Shown piece by piece: positions 8,001-16,839 of a stretch of 64,000 bases of DNA. The notes under the pieces are model-generated. The model did no database searches. It saw only the letters and a list, made by a program, of their open reading frames with translations, and had not been told where the DNA came from. The stretch comes from Ascidiaceihabitans sp034111945 (lineage in GTDB: Bacteria; Pseudomonadota; Alphaproteobacteria; Rhodobacterales; Rhodobacteraceae): contig JBLHSG010000001.1 in NCBI GenBank assembly GCA_047626725.1, forward strand, positions 174,720 to 238,719. The letters are read 5' to 3'. Each line of letters opens with the position of its first letter. The stretch's first letter is position 1. Position numbers and translations under genes: made by a program.

Positions 8001-8102
8001 AACGCGAATGACTGGCACGCAACCCATCCCTTGGCAACACACGAGGGACTGGCGCAAATCAATTCTCGCTAAAAGGGTGGCGGCGAAATGACAGTTTCTA
8101 GT

Positions 8103-8114
8103 TACAAAATTGTA
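8103..8114. promoter_or_regulatory. Candidate operator in the divergent TRAP promoter region
   Basis: The 240 bp between the FAD oxidoreductase and the second dctP must hold promoters for both TRAP operons. It contains the perfect inverted repeat TACAA-AA-TTGTA, similar in style to GntR/FadR-family operators. No regulator gene lies next to it, and a 5-bp-arm repeat can arise by chance. Confidence 0.3.
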
Positions 8115-8240
8115 TGCGAGGCTGCATTTCTGAAACATCAGATTGCGAGTGACATCTATCAAATCGTGCAATAGCAATTTGCTCAGACGCAACGACGGTG
8201 CGCCAAAACGGCCAGGTCGGACACAATCGGGAGGAAGATT

Positions 8241-9287
8241 ATGACGCTTACGCGTAAAACATTTTTGAACATGGCAGGTGCTGCGGCGCTCGCTTTTGGA
8301 TTTAACGCAGCCCCTGTGGCCGCCCAAGAGGTGACGCTGTCGCTGCACCAATTCTTGCCACCACAAGCCAACGTGCCAAAGCTGGTGTTGGATGTTTGGG
8401 CCAAGAACGTCATGGAGGCCTCTGATGGTCGCATCAAAATCGACAGCTATCCGTCGATGCAACTGGGCGGCAAACCACCAGAATTGATGGACCAAGCCAT
8501 CGATGGCGTGGCCGACATTGTCTGGACCGTTGTGGGCTATACCCCCGGTCGTTACCCATCAACCGAAGTGTTCGAATTGCCATTCATGATGACAGATTCC
8601 GGCGCTGGCCCAGTCAGCCGCGCGTATTGGGAAATGTTCGAAACCCACATGAAAGACACTGAATTCAAAGACGTGCACATCCTTGGCACATGGGTTCACG
8701 GCCCGGGCATGATCCACTCCAATAAAGAAGTGAAAACACCCGAAGACATGGCTGGCCTTAAAATCCGCGGTGGGTCACGGTCCATTAACGGTTTGCTGTC
8801 CAAATTGGGCGCGACACCGGTTGGCATGCCAGTGCCTGCAGTTCCCGAAGGTCTGTCCAAAGGCGTCATCGACGGCACGACCATCCCATGGGAAGTAACG
8901 GCGGCGTTGAAAGTGCCAGAATTGGTCAGCAACCACACCGAATTTGAGGGTGTGTCGCTGTACACTTTGACCTTCGTTCTGGCGATGAACAAAGACAAAT
9001 ACGAAAGCCTGCCTGCAGATCTGCAAAAGGTGATCGATGACAATTCCGGTCTGGAATTCTCTGTCTTTGCGGGCACAACCCAAGAAGCATCAGACGGCCC
9101 AGCACGTCAGTTGGCTGTGGATCGTGGCAACAATATCGTAACTGTTTCCGGTGCAGATGTTGACGCATGGCGTGCAGCTGCTCAACCGATCTACGACGAG
9201 TGGGTTGCCGACATGAACTCCAAAGGCAAAGACGGTCAGGCGCTGATCGACGAAGCCCGCGCATTGATCGCAAAATACTCCGAATAA
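8241..9287 (+). CDS. dctP: TRAP transporter substrate-binding protein (DctP), system 2
   Basis: 348-residue periplasmic protein with a signal peptide (MTLTRKTFLNMAG..., cleavage after VAA at about residue 28). The DctP core shows the conserved GLKIRGGSRSINGLLSKLGATPVGMP segment, whose arginine normally salt-bridges the ligand carboxylate, and VIDGTTIPWE. A strong GGGAGGAAG ribosome-binding sequence precedes the ATG. First gene of the rightward TRAP operon. The family binds carboxylates; the specific ligand is not deducible. Confidence 0.93.
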   Translation: MTLTRKTFLNMAGAAALAFGFNAAPVAAQEVTLSLHQFLPPQANVPKLVLDVWAKNVMEASDGRIKIDSYPSMQLGGKPPELMDQAIDGVADIVWTVVGYTPGRYPSTEVFELPFMMTDSGAGPVSRAYWEMFETHMKDTEFKDVHILGTWVHGPGMIHSNKEVKTPEDMAGLKIRGGSRSINGLLSKLGATPVGMPVPAVPEGLSKGVIDGTTIPWEVTAALKVPELVSNHTEFEGVSLYTLTFVLAMNKDKYESLPADLQKVIDDNSGLEFSVFAGTTQEASDGPARQLAVDRGNNIVTVSGADVDAWRAAAQPIYDEWVADMNSKGKDGQALIDEARALIAKYSE

Positions 9288-9305
9288 GACGTCGGATACA
9301 TCTAG

Positions 9306-9341
9306 GGCTGCGGCGTGTTTTTGGCATGCCGCGGCCTTTTT
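9306..9341 (+). terminator. Intrinsic terminator/attenuator between dctP and dctQ, system 2
   Basis: A twelve-pair stem (GGCTGCGGCGTG with CATGCCGCGGCC, two G-T pairs), seven-base loop, then TTTTT. It sits 18 bp after the dctP stop and 26 bp before the dctQ start, the same placement as in the neighbouring leftward TRAP operon, and probably sets a high binding-protein to permease ratio. Confidence 0.85.
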
Positions 9342-9367
9342 CAACGGCTGACAGGACTGACATTTAA

Positions 9368-9868
9368 ATGCACAACCTTATCCAATTGCTTGCCCGCGCC
9401 TCTGCTTTGATGGGTGGTTTGGTTTTGGTCGCGCTGATTGTGCTGATGACCACGTCCATCACGATGCGCTCGCTGAACTTGGGCGAAGTGAACGGCGCAT
9501 ACGAAATTCTTGAGGCAGGTGTCGGGTTTGCGATTTTTGCCTTTTTTCCGATCTGCCAATTCCATGGCGGCCATGCGACGGTGGATGTGTTCACCTCGGC
9601 CTTGCCTGCGCGGTTCAATCGCGTGTTGATGGCCTTTTGGGAGGTCGTTTTGACCGCTGCAATTATCTTTATCACCGTACGTCTGTTTGCCGGACTTGAA
9701 CGGTATTTGGGCAATGGCGAAACCACATTGTTCCTGCAATTTCCTGTCTGGTGGGGGTACGCGGCATCGATGATCGGGGCCACTGCCGCATCAATTACTG
9801 GCCTTTACTGTTCCGTGTCGCGCATCCGCGAAAGCGCGACAGGCCACTCCATTTTGCCGCAAGGCTAA
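9368..9868 (+). CDS. dctQ: TRAP transporter small permease (DctQ), system 2
   Basis: 166 residues with four predicted membrane helices and the DctQ pattern: an early helix LMGGLVLVALIVLMT, then EILEAGVGFAIFAFFPICQFHGGHATVDVF. Usual length for the family. It lies between dctP and dctM, 10 bp before the latter. Not obviously a close paralog of the longer DctQ of system 1. Confidence 0.9.
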   Translation: MHNLIQLLARASALMGGLVLVALIVLMTTSITMRSLNLGEVNGAYEILEAGVGFAIFAFFPICQFHGGHATVDVFTSALPARFNRVLMAFWEVVLTAAIIFITVRLFAGLERYLGNGETTLFLQFPVWWGYAASMIGATAASITGLYCSVSRIRESATGHSILPQG

Positions 9869-9878
9869 GGGTCATTTT

Positions 9879-11240
9879 ATGAGCACGCTTCTCGATCTTC
9901 TTCCCTTTGCGGACATGAGCAGGCTCGCGCTTGGCTTTTGGTCCTTTGCCGTTTTGCTGGTCATGATTTTTCTGCGCGCGCCCATCGGTTTGGCCATGCT
10001 GCTGTGCGGTTTTGGCGGTTGGTATTACGCGATGAACGGCAACCCGGGTCCGTTGTTAGGCAAGCTGAAATCAGAAACCTACACGACGTTTTCCAGCTAT
10101 AGCCTGACGGTCATTCCGATGTTTTTGCTGATGGGCCAATTCGCAATGGTGTCGGGTCTGTCGCGCGCATTGTTCAAAGCCGCAGAGGCATTTTTAGGCC
10201 ACCTGCGCGGCGGTGTCGCGATGGCCGCAGTCGGGGCCTGCGCAGGTTTCGGCGCGATCTGCGGATCGTCACTGGCGACGGCGGCAACCATGGGCAAAGT
10301 CGCCCTGCCAGAATTGCGCCGCTATGGGTACGCTGGCGGATTTTCGTCAGCAACACTGGCGGCTGGGGGTACATTGGGCATCCTGATCCCCCCTTCGGTT
10401 ATCTTGATTATTTATGCTCAATTGGCCGAACAAAACATCGCAAAACTGTTTCTCGCCGCGTTCATTCCCGGCATTCTGGCAGCCATCGGATACATGGTCG
10501 TGATCTCTGTTTACGTGCGTTTGTACCCCGATGCGGCTGGTACGCGCCCCGCGGTTCCAATGGCGGAACGGCTAAAGGCGCTGGGCGAAACATGGCCTGT
10601 TTTGCTGATTTTTGGGCTGGTCGTTGGTGGCATTTACGCAGGCTGGTTTTCCCCCACCGAAGGGGCGGCAATCGGCGCGGCAGGCACAGGCATCGTGGCG
10701 CTGATCTCGGGCAACTTGGGGTGGGCTAACTTTCGCGACAGCTTGATCGGAACCGCAAAAACCACAGCGATGATCTATTTCATTATCCTTGGCGCTAGCT
10801 TTTTCAACGGCTTCCTCGCGCTGTCCGGTGTGCCGCAGTTCCTTGCGGAATTTGTCACCAGCAAAGGGCTAAGCCCGTGGTTGGTTTTGGCAATTGTACT
10901 GGGATTCTACCTGGTTTTTGGCTGTGTGATGGACAGCCTTTCGATGATCCTTTTGACGGTACCGATCTTTTTCCCGATTATCTCGGTCATGGATTTTGGC
11001 ATGTCACCTGAACACCTTGCCATCTGGTTCGGCATCTTGGTTTTGATTGTTGTCGAGGTCGGTTTGATCACGCCGCCCGTGGGCATGAACCTGTTTATTA
11101 TCAGCGCGATGGACCGTGATACACCAATGACCGACACCTACAAAGCAGTGTTGTTTTTTGTTGGATCAGACATTTTGCGCGTGATCATTCTGGTGCTGTT
11201 TCCGATCATCACAATTGGCCCGCTATTGCTGCTTCCTTAA
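9879..11240 (+). CDS. dctM: TRAP transporter large permease (DctM), system 2
   Basis: 453-residue polytopic membrane protein of the DctM family. Recognisable segments include GAICGSSLATAATMGKVALPEL, close in pattern to the system 1 segment, GILIPPSVILIIYAQLAEQ, and ITPPVGMNLFIISAM near the C-terminus. It forms the sodium-coupled channel with DctQ. The operon ends here; no enzyme gene is attached to system 2. Confidence 0.93.
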   Translation: MSTLLDLLPFADMSRLALGFWSFAVLLVMIFLRAPIGLAMLLCGFGGWYYAMNGNPGPLLGKLKSETYTTFSSYSLTVIPMFLLMGQFAMVSGLSRALFKAAEAFLGHLRGGVAMAAVGACAGFGAICGSSLATAATMGKVALPELRRYGYAGGFSSATLAAGGTLGILIPPSVILIIYAQLAEQNIAKLFLAAFIPGILAAIGYMVVISVYVRLYPDAAGTRPAVPMAERLKALGETWPVLLIFGLVVGGIYAGWFSPTEGAAIGAAGTGIVALISGNLGWANFRDSLIGTAKTTAMIYFIILGASFFNGFLALSGVPQFLAEFVTSKGLSPWLVLAIVLGFYLVFGCVMDSLSMILLTVPIFFPIISVMDFGMSPEHLAIWFGILVLIVVEVGLITPPVGMNLFIISAMDRDTPMTDTYKAVLFFVGSDILRVIILVLFPIITIGPLLLLP

Positions 11241-11281
11241 TATTTTTATTGCCGTGCGCGTGGAAATCATGTTCGAATGGT

Positions 11282-11308
11282 TGTGTCTCATAACTATTAT
11301 GCGACACA
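11282..11308. promoter_or_regulatory. Near-perfect inverted repeat, likely MarR-type operator
   Basis: Outer arms TGTGTC (11282-11287) and GACACA (11303-11308) and inner arms CATAA (11289-11293) and TTATG (11297-11301) are arranged symmetrically about CTA. Eleven of twelve arm positions pair; the exception is T/C at 11288/11302. It ends 16 bp before the ATG of the first gene of the hydroxycinnamate-type operon, whose second gene encodes a MarR regulator. Dimeric MarR proteins such as CouR and FerR bind repeats of this kind and are released by acyl-CoA esters. Binding by this MarR is inferred. Confidence 0.7.
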
Positions 11309-11324
11309 GCATAAAGGGCATGCC

Positions 11325-12089
11325 ATGGGACACTTCATTGACGTAACGCAAGACGGGCCCGTTACGATCCTGACAATCAACCGTTCGGACAAACGCAATG
11401 CGATGTCTGATGGGTTGCTTGCTGAAATCGATGGATTTTTTCATACGCCGCCAGATGGCACGCGCGTTGTCATCATCACAGGGCGCGGTGGGCATTATTG
11501 CGCGGGCCTTGATCTTTCCGAACACAAGAGCCGTGACGCTGAAGCCACGATGCACCATTCGCGCGGTTGGCATGCGGTGATGGATCGGATTCAAACCGGC
11601 GGTTTGCCAGTTGTGTCTGCGATGACGGGCGCGGTGATCGGTGGCGGATTGGAATTGGCGACCTCAACGCATGTGCGCATCGCGGAACCATCGTGCATTT
11701 TCCAGTTGCCCGAGGGGCGGCGCGGTATCTTTGTTGGTGGCGGTGCGACCGTGCGCGTAGCACGCATTATCGGACCAGATCGCATGACCGAGATGATGTT
11801 GACGGGGCGCAAATACGGCACTGATGATGCCGTCGCGATGGGGCTTGCCCACTACGCAGTTGGTGAGGGGGAAGGGCTGCCAAAAGCGCTTGAGATTGCG
11901 CATCAAATTGCGGGCAATGCAGGGCTGTCCAACTACATGATGATCCAAGGGATTGCGCGCATAAATGACATGGGCCGCGCGGACGGTTTGTTTGCAGAAA
12001 GCCTGTGCGCCGCCTTGTCTCAAACCAGCCCTGATGCACAAGAAGGGCTGGCTGCGTTCCTTGAAAAACGCCAACCGACGTTCCGCTAA
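11325..12089 (+). CDS. Enoyl-CoA hydratase/isomerase family protein (crotonase), probable hydroxycinnamoyl-CoA hydratase/lyase
   Basis: 254 residues with the crotonase fold: TINRSDKRNAM, the oxyanion-hole segment HYCAGLDLSEHK, and MTGAVIGGGLELATSTHVRIAE. Next to a MarR regulator and a feruloyl-CoA synthase, it most likely hydrates and cleaves p-coumaroyl- or feruloyl-CoA to the aldehyde and acetyl-CoA, or hydrates them for beta-oxidation. The frame is open 16 codons further upstream across the inverted repeat; ATG 11325 is chosen as it starts with typical family sequence. The stop overlaps the MarR start by one base. Confidence 0.8.
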   Translation: MGHFIDVTQDGPVTILTINRSDKRNAMSDGLLAEIDGFFHTPPDGTRVVIITGRGGHYCAGLDLSEHKSRDAEATMHHSRGWHAVMDRIQTGGLPVVSAMTGAVIGGGLELATSTHVRIAEPSCIFQLPEGRRGIFVGGGATVRVARIIGPDRMTEMMLTGRKYGTDDAVAMGLAHYAVGEGEGLPKALEIAHQIAGNAGLSNYMMIQGIARINDMGRADGLFAESLCAALSQTSPDAQEGLAAFLEKRQPTFR

Positions 12090-12547
12090 TGGGTACGAAT
12101 ACGCCAATCACCGATGCTTCGCTGCGGGCCTTTGTTGGCTACGATATGAAACGTGCGTTTAATGCGTTGCAGGCGGATTTAACCCGTTCACTGGCGCCTT
12201 TTGACCTGCGGATGATGACGTTTTCAGCACTGTCTTTGGTCGTTGAAAATCCTGGTTTGCGCCCCTCTCAATTGGCGCAGGTGCTTACCATTGAACGGGC
12301 AAATCTGGTTGTGATCGTAGACGAGCTGGAGCAACGCGGCCTGCTAACACGCACACCAAGTGCGACGGATCGCCGTGCACATGAACTGCGTGTGACGGAT
12401 CATGGCGACCAGCTGTATAAACGCGCCCGTGACGCCGTCGCAGCACATGACAAACGAATGATTGCCGGTCTCAAAAATCCTGTGCAATCGCAGCTAAAAG
12501 ACGCCCTTCGCCATATCGAAAAAAACGCAAAACAGGTCGAACCATGA
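12089..12547 (+). CDS. MarR family transcriptional regulator, CouR/FerR-like by context
   Basis: 152 residues with the winged-helix MarR fold: a helix-turn-helix around LRPSQLAQVLTIERANLVVIVDELEQRGLL (residues about 54-84) and a wing with RTPSATDRRAHELRVT. It lies inside the operon it probably controls, overlapping the crotonase stop by one base and the CoA ligase start by four. Regulators in this position in hydroxycinnamate clusters are repressors released by the CoA thioester. The inverted repeat at 11282-11308 is its likely binding site. Confidence 0.85.
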   Translation: MGTNTPITDASLRAFVGYDMKRAFNALQADLTRSLAPFDLRMMTFSALSLVVENPGLRPSQLAQVLTIERANLVVIVDELEQRGLLTRTPSATDRRAHELRVTDHGDQLYKRARDAVAAHDKRMIAGLKNPVQSQLKDALRHIEKNAKQVEP

Positions 12548-14352
12548 CCACGCATCTAAACCTGAAACTACAGTCGGCCGACCGCGAGGATCGGGTCGAT
12601 GGGTCAATCATCCTGACCTCTGGCTTTGATCATGGTCCCGTCGCGCAAAATACCGGGGTTTGGTTGCAGCATTGGGCTGATGTTTCACCGAACCAAATAT
12701 TTGTCGCCGAACGGTCAGGTGACGGGTGGCGGTCTGAAACCTATGCCAGCACGTTGCAGAAAGTACGCCAGATAGCGGGTGCGTTGTTAATGCGCGGTTT
12801 GGGGGGTGACACACCGATCCTCATTCTGTCTGGCAACGGCATCGATCACGCGCTGTTGTCGCTGGCCGCGCAATATGTTGGCATCCCCACTGTCCCTGTT
12901 GCTGAGCAATATTCGCTGATCCCCGCCGCGCATGCTCGCTTGAAACACATCGTTGATTTGGTGCGCCCGAAACTGGTGTTTGCATCCGATGGCGCGGCCT
13001 ATGCTGACGCGATTACGTTGGTGGGATGCGATGCAATCTGTTCGACGCCGGGACCTGTCAAAGCCACCGCGTTCACCGATTTACTAAAGGGAAATGTCGA
13101 TGGCGTTGATCGCGCATATGCGTTGATAAACGAGGACACAGTCGCGAAAATTCTGATGACATCCGGATCAACATCCGATCCCAAAGGGGTGCTGACCACC
13201 CACGGGATGATGTGTGCAAACCAAGCGCAGGTTGCTGCGTGCTTGCCATTTTTGGCCACGCGACCTCCGGTTTTGGTGGATTGGTTGCCGTGGAACCACG
13301 TGTTTGGTGGATCGCATAACTTCAATCTGACGCTCGCCAACGGCGGCAGTCTGTACATTGATGACGGCAAGCCAGTGCCTGCAATGTTCGGACGCACGTT
13401 GGAAAATTTGGGCAAGGTTTCAGGAACGCTATCGTTCAATGTACCCGTCGGATTTGCGCAATTGGTGAAAGCGATGGAACAGGACGCGGCCCTGCGGCGC
13501 AGTTACTTTTCTGAACTTGATATGATCTTTTACGCCGGTGCATCGTTGCCCCAAGACACGTGGACCGCGTTGGAACGTATGGCGCTTGAAACCTGCGGGC
13601 GCTTGCCGTTGATCACATCGTCATGGGGGCTGACTGAAACTGCGCCTGCCGCGTTGCTGCAATATCAACCGGCGACTGGCGCGGGAATGATCGGCGTGCC
13701 TGTCCCGGGGGTGCAGATCAAATTGGTTCCGGACGCAAACCAACGGTTCGAAGTGCGCGTTAAGGGGGCCAACGTTATGTCGGCCTACGTCAATGATCCG
13801 GTCAAAACAGCGGCGGCATTTGACGACGAAGGATATTTTTTAACCGGTGACGCGATGCGTTTTGTTGATGCAACAGACCCCACGCAAGGCATGCAATTCG
13901 AGGGGCGGATTTCTGAGGAATTCAAGCTGCAGACAGGGACGTGGGTGCACGCGGCAACCTTGCGCCTTGATGCTTTGGCCGCACTTGCGCCATGGGCGCA
14001 GGATGTCGTGATTACGGGGGATGGGCGCGCTGACTTGGGTGTTTTGATTGTCCCGAACCTTGGGTATTTGGCGTCGCTAGATATGCAGCCTGTTGCGGAT
14101 CAAGGGGCGTTCATTCACCCTGTTATGATGGCCGAAATCCGCACGAAACTAACAACGCTTGCGGCGACGTCCACGGGCAGTGCCACCCGAATTGCACGCG
14201 CCTTGGTCATGGCCGAACCGCCCACAATGGCACAGGGCGAGGCGACGGCCAAAGGCAACATCAACTTTTCAAAACTGCTGTCAAACCGCGCAGATTTGGT
14301 CGCGCGGCTGTACTCGAATGACCCAGCAACCATCACGGTAGAGGCCCAATGA
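12544..14352 (+). CDS. Feruloyl-CoA synthase-type acyl-CoA ligase
   Basis: 602-residue ANL-superfamily adenylate-forming enzyme with the ATP-binding motif LMTSGSTSDPKG at residues 204-215 and LTGDAMRF in the C-terminal half. The length and the N-terminal opening (DRVDGSIILTSGFDHGPV) match feruloyl-CoA synthases rather than benzoate- or acetate-CoA ligases. It would activate ferulate, p-coumarate or a related acid with ATP and CoA. Translation is coupled to the genes on both sides by ATGA overlaps. Exact substrate is inferred from family and context. Confidence 0.85.
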   Translation: MTTHLNLKLQSADREDRVDGSIILTSGFDHGPVAQNTGVWLQHWADVSPNQIFVAERSGDGWRSETYASTLQKVRQIAGALLMRGLGGDTPILILSGNGIDHALLSLAAQYVGIPTVPVAEQYSLIPAAHARLKHIVDLVRPKLVFASDGAAYADAITLVGCDAICSTPGPVKATAFTDLLKGNVDGVDRAYALINEDTVAKILMTSGSTSDPKGVLTTHGMMCANQAQVAACLPFLATRPPVLVDWLPWNHVFGGSHNFNLTLANGGSLYIDDGKPVPAMFGRTLENLGKVSGTLSFNVPVGFAQLVKAMEQDAALRRSYFSELDMIFYAGASLPQDTWTALERMALETCGRLPLITSSWGLTETAPAALLQYQPATGAGMIGVPVPGVQIKLVPDANQRFEVRVKGANVMSAYVNDPVKTAAAFDDEGYFLTGDAMRFVDATDPTQGMQFEGRISEEFKLQTGTWVHAATLRLDALAALAPWAQDVVITGDGRADLGVLIVPNLGYLASLDMQPVADQGAFIHPVMMAEIRTKLTTLAATSTGSATRIARALVMAEPPTMAQGEATAKGNINFSKLLSNRADLVARLYSNDPATITVEAQ

Positions 14353-15221
14353 TTGACCTAGAAAAAATACGCGCAATTGACTTTCACACCCACGCCGAAG
14401 AACCCTGCGGATGTCACGGTGATGATGGCTATGACGATTTGCAATCAACCATGGCCGCCTATTTCAAAGCGCCCTGGACCCACCCGCCAACAGTCGAGGA
14501 AACGGCCGCGCATTACCGTGCGCAAAACATCGCGGCAGTTATCTTTCCCGTCGATTCAGAACGCGAGACAGGTTACCGCCGCTACGCCAATGAAGAGGTT
14601 GCAGAACTGGCGGCGGCAAACAGCGATGTGCTGATTCCATTCGCGTCGATAGACCCGCATAAAGGCAAAATGGGACAACGCGAGGCCCGCAGATTGATCC
14701 GCGATTTTGGCATCAAAGGGTTCAAATTCCACCCGACGATGCAAGGCTTTTATCCCAACGATCGCATGGCCTATGGGCTGTACGAGGCCATCGCCGAAGA
14801 GGGTGGCATCGCGTTATTTCACACCGGCCAAACAGGTGTCGGGTCAGGCATGCCGGGCGGCAATGGGATGCGGTTAAAATATTCAAACCCGATGTACATG
14901 GATGATGTGGCTGTGGATTTTCCAGAGATGAAAATCGTGCTCGCGCATCCTAGTTTCCCTTGGCAAGAAGAGGCGCTCGCCGTCGCGCAGCACAAGCCGA
15001 ATGTTTACATTGATCTATCAGGCTGGTCGCCCAAATATTTCCCCGACATCCTTGTGCGGTATTGCAATTCGATCCTGCGCAAAAAGGTCTTGTTCGGGTC
15101 TGATTGGCCCATGATTACCCCTGAGCGCTGGCTGTCGGATTTCGATAAAATCGCGATCAAGGACGAATTGCGCCCCGATATCATCAAAGGAAATGCGGCC
15201 CGCCTGTTGGGATTGGCGTAG
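14349..15221 (+). CDS. Amidohydrolase 2 (ACMSD-like) family protein
   Basis: 290-residue TIM-barrel metal enzyme of the amidohydrolase-related family. The metal motif DFHTHAEE is at residues 11-18, further ligands are in GFKFHPT and LAHPSFPW, and the terminal Asp is in LFGSDWPM. Relatives decarboxylate or hydrolyse aromatic and ring-cleavage acids. It ends the four-gene operon, overlapping the CoA ligase by four bases. Its reaction in hydroxycinnamate catabolism is unclear; an aromatic-acid decarboxylase or a lactone hydrolase are possibilities. Confidence 0.8.
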   Translation: MIDLEKIRAIDFHTHAEEPCGCHGDDGYDDLQSTMAAYFKAPWTHPPTVEETAAHYRAQNIAAVIFPVDSERETGYRRYANEEVAELAAANSDVLIPFASIDPHKGKMGQREARRLIRDFGIKGFKFHPTMQGFYPNDRMAYGLYEAIAEEGGIALFHTGQTGVGSGMPGGNGMRLKYSNPMYMDDVAVDFPEMKIVLAHPSFPWQEEALAVAQHKPNVYIDLSGWSPKYFPDILVRYCNSILRKKVLFGSDWPMITPERWLSDFDKIAIKDELRPDIIKGNAARLLGLA

Positions 15222-15235
15222 TGCGATAAAGTGCA
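15222..15235. promoter_or_regulatory. BoxR-type operator upstream of benzoate-CoA ligase
   Basis: TGCG-ATAAAG-TGCA starts at the base after the amidohydrolase stop and 78 bp before the ligase ATG. It matches the TGCA-N6-TGCA element bound by BzdR/BoxR regulators, with one mismatch. The spacer and flank resemble the site before boxC (shared TAAAGTGCAG). Confidence 0.6.
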
Positions 15236-15272
15236 GTTTGGCGTGGATAGGGTTGCGACAATCTGTCCTAGG

Positions 15273-15286
15273 TGCAGGATAACGCA
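15273..15286. promoter_or_regulatory. Second, weaker BoxR-type site
   Basis: TGCA-GGATAA-CGCA has the same 6-bp spacing with one mismatch, 27 bp before the ligase ATG. Two half-matching sites 41 bp apart could allow cooperative binding across the promoter. Weaker evidence than the site at 15222. Confidence 0.4.
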
Positions 15287-15312
15287 TTGAATACGCCAGA
15301 CCGGAGGGAGCT

Positions 15313-16839
15313 ATGCCAAACGCAGCCACCTATTTTGTTGACCGTCATCCAAGCGAAGGACGCGGGGGCAAGATTGCGTTTCGCGAATACGGTTCTGGTC
15401 GCTCGCTAAGTTACTCCGCGTTGGCAGACCGATCAGATCAAGCCGCCGGAGCATTTTCGCGCGCCGGCATCGCAGCCGAAGAACGCGCGGCTTTGTTGGT
15501 TTTAGACTGCGTTGAATTCCCGCAAATCTTTTGGGGCGCGATCAAAGGCGGCGTTATTCCGGTGCCGTTAAATACGCTGCTTGCCACCCCGATTTACGAT
15601 TCAATTTTGCGCGATTGTAGGGCCAGCATCTTGTTTGTTTCTGATGTTTTGTACGAAAGTGTCGCGCCCGTTTTGCAAGATAACCCCTACTTGCGGCAGG
15701 TCGTAATCATTGGTGATACGGTTGAAGGACGGCAAGGTTTTGACGACTTTATGCTGGGCGCTGCGCCTCAATCCGCATTTGACGCGAAGGATGACGAGGT
15801 TGCATTTTGGTTGTATTCCTCGGGGTCGACCGGCGCACCCAAGGGCGTTCACCACATCCATTCCAGCATGAAGGCGACGTGCGATACCTACGGCGCGCAG
15901 GTTTTGGGCATTCGCGAGGCAGATGTTGTTTACTCCGCCGCTAAGTTCTTTTTCGCCTACGGGCTTGGCAACGCGATGAGCTTTCCATTGTCTGTCGGGG
16001 CAACAACCGTGCTGTTTGGGGGACGTCCGACACCTGATGTTGTTGTCGATATTTTGAACACTGAACGCCCCACGATTTTTTGCGGCGTGCCAACTTTATA
16101 CGCTGCAATGCTGGCCTACATGGCGGAAAACCGGCCTGCCAAAACACCCCTTCGCATTTGTATTTCAGCGGGTGAAGCCCTGCCCGAAGACGTTGGCATG
16201 CGTTGGTTCGACATGATGGGAACCGACATTCTGGACGGGGTTGGATCGACAGAAATGTTGCACATCTTTTTGTCCAACGCGCCAGGCGATGTGGCCTATG
16301 GAACGTCAGGCATCGCAGTTCCGGGTTATGAAATGCGACTGGTTGATGACGCGGGCCACGATGTTGGCCTCGGCGAAGTCGGTGAACTTTTGGTCAATGG
16401 AGCCTCGGCTGCTGGCGGATACTGGAACCAACGTGACAAAACCCGTGCGACATTCGAAGGGGTCTGGACGCGAACCGGCGACAAGTACGAGCAGCGCGAT
16501 GATGGGCGATTTGTCTACTGCGGGCGCACCGATGACATGTTCAAAGTGTCGGGAATTTGGGTGTCCCCATTCGAGGTGGAATCGGCATTGATCGCACACC
16601 CAAGCGTTCTTGAGGCCGCGGTCGTTGCCGCGCAGGATGATGCGGGATTGCAAAAACCAATGGCCTTTGTCGTTTTGAATACGGGCGTGTCTGAGGATGG
16701 CTTGCCCGAGGTTCTGAAAACTCAAGTGCAGGAGAAAATCGGCAAATGGAAGTACCCACGATGGATCGAGTTTGTGAATGAATTACCTAAAACCGCGACT
16801 GGAAAAATCCAACGTTTCAAATTGCGTGACGCATCATGA
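15313..16839 (+). CDS. Benzoate-CoA ligase
   Basis: 508-residue adenylate-forming enzyme with the ATP motif YSSGSTGAPKG at residues 168-178, GIWVSPFEVE, and the C-terminal catalytic lysine in LPKTATGKIQRF. Length and sequence style (VPLNTLL, AAKFFFAYGLGNAM) fit the benzoate-CoA ligase subfamily (BclA/BadA). It converts benzoate, ATP and CoA to benzoyl-CoA, the first step of the box pathway. The ATG follows a CGGAGGGAG ribosome-binding sequence. The gene overlaps the hydrolase by four bases. Confidence 0.9.
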   Translation: MPNAATYFVDRHPSEGRGGKIAFREYGSGRSLSYSALADRSDQAAGAFSRAGIAAEERAALLVLDCVEFPQIFWGAIKGGVIPVPLNTLLATPIYDSILRDCRASILFVSDVLYESVAPVLQDNPYLRQVVIIGDTVEGRQGFDDFMLGAAPQSAFDAKDDEVAFWLYSSGSTGAPKGVHHIHSSMKATCDTYGAQVLGIREADVVYSAAKFFFAYGLGNAMSFPLSVGATTVLFGGRPTPDVVVDILNTERPTIFCGVPTLYAAMLAYMAENRPAKTPLRICISAGEALPEDVGMRWFDMMGTDILDGVGSTEMLHIFLSNAPGDVAYGTSGIAVPGYEMRLVDDAGHDVGLGEVGELLVNGASAAGGYWNQRDKTRATFEGVWTRTGDKYEQRDDGRFVYCGRTDDMFKVSGIWVSPFEVESALIAHPSVLEAAVVAAQDDAGLQKPMAFVVLNTGVSEDGLPEVLKTQVQEKIGKWKYPRWIEFVNELPKTATGKIQRFKLRDAS

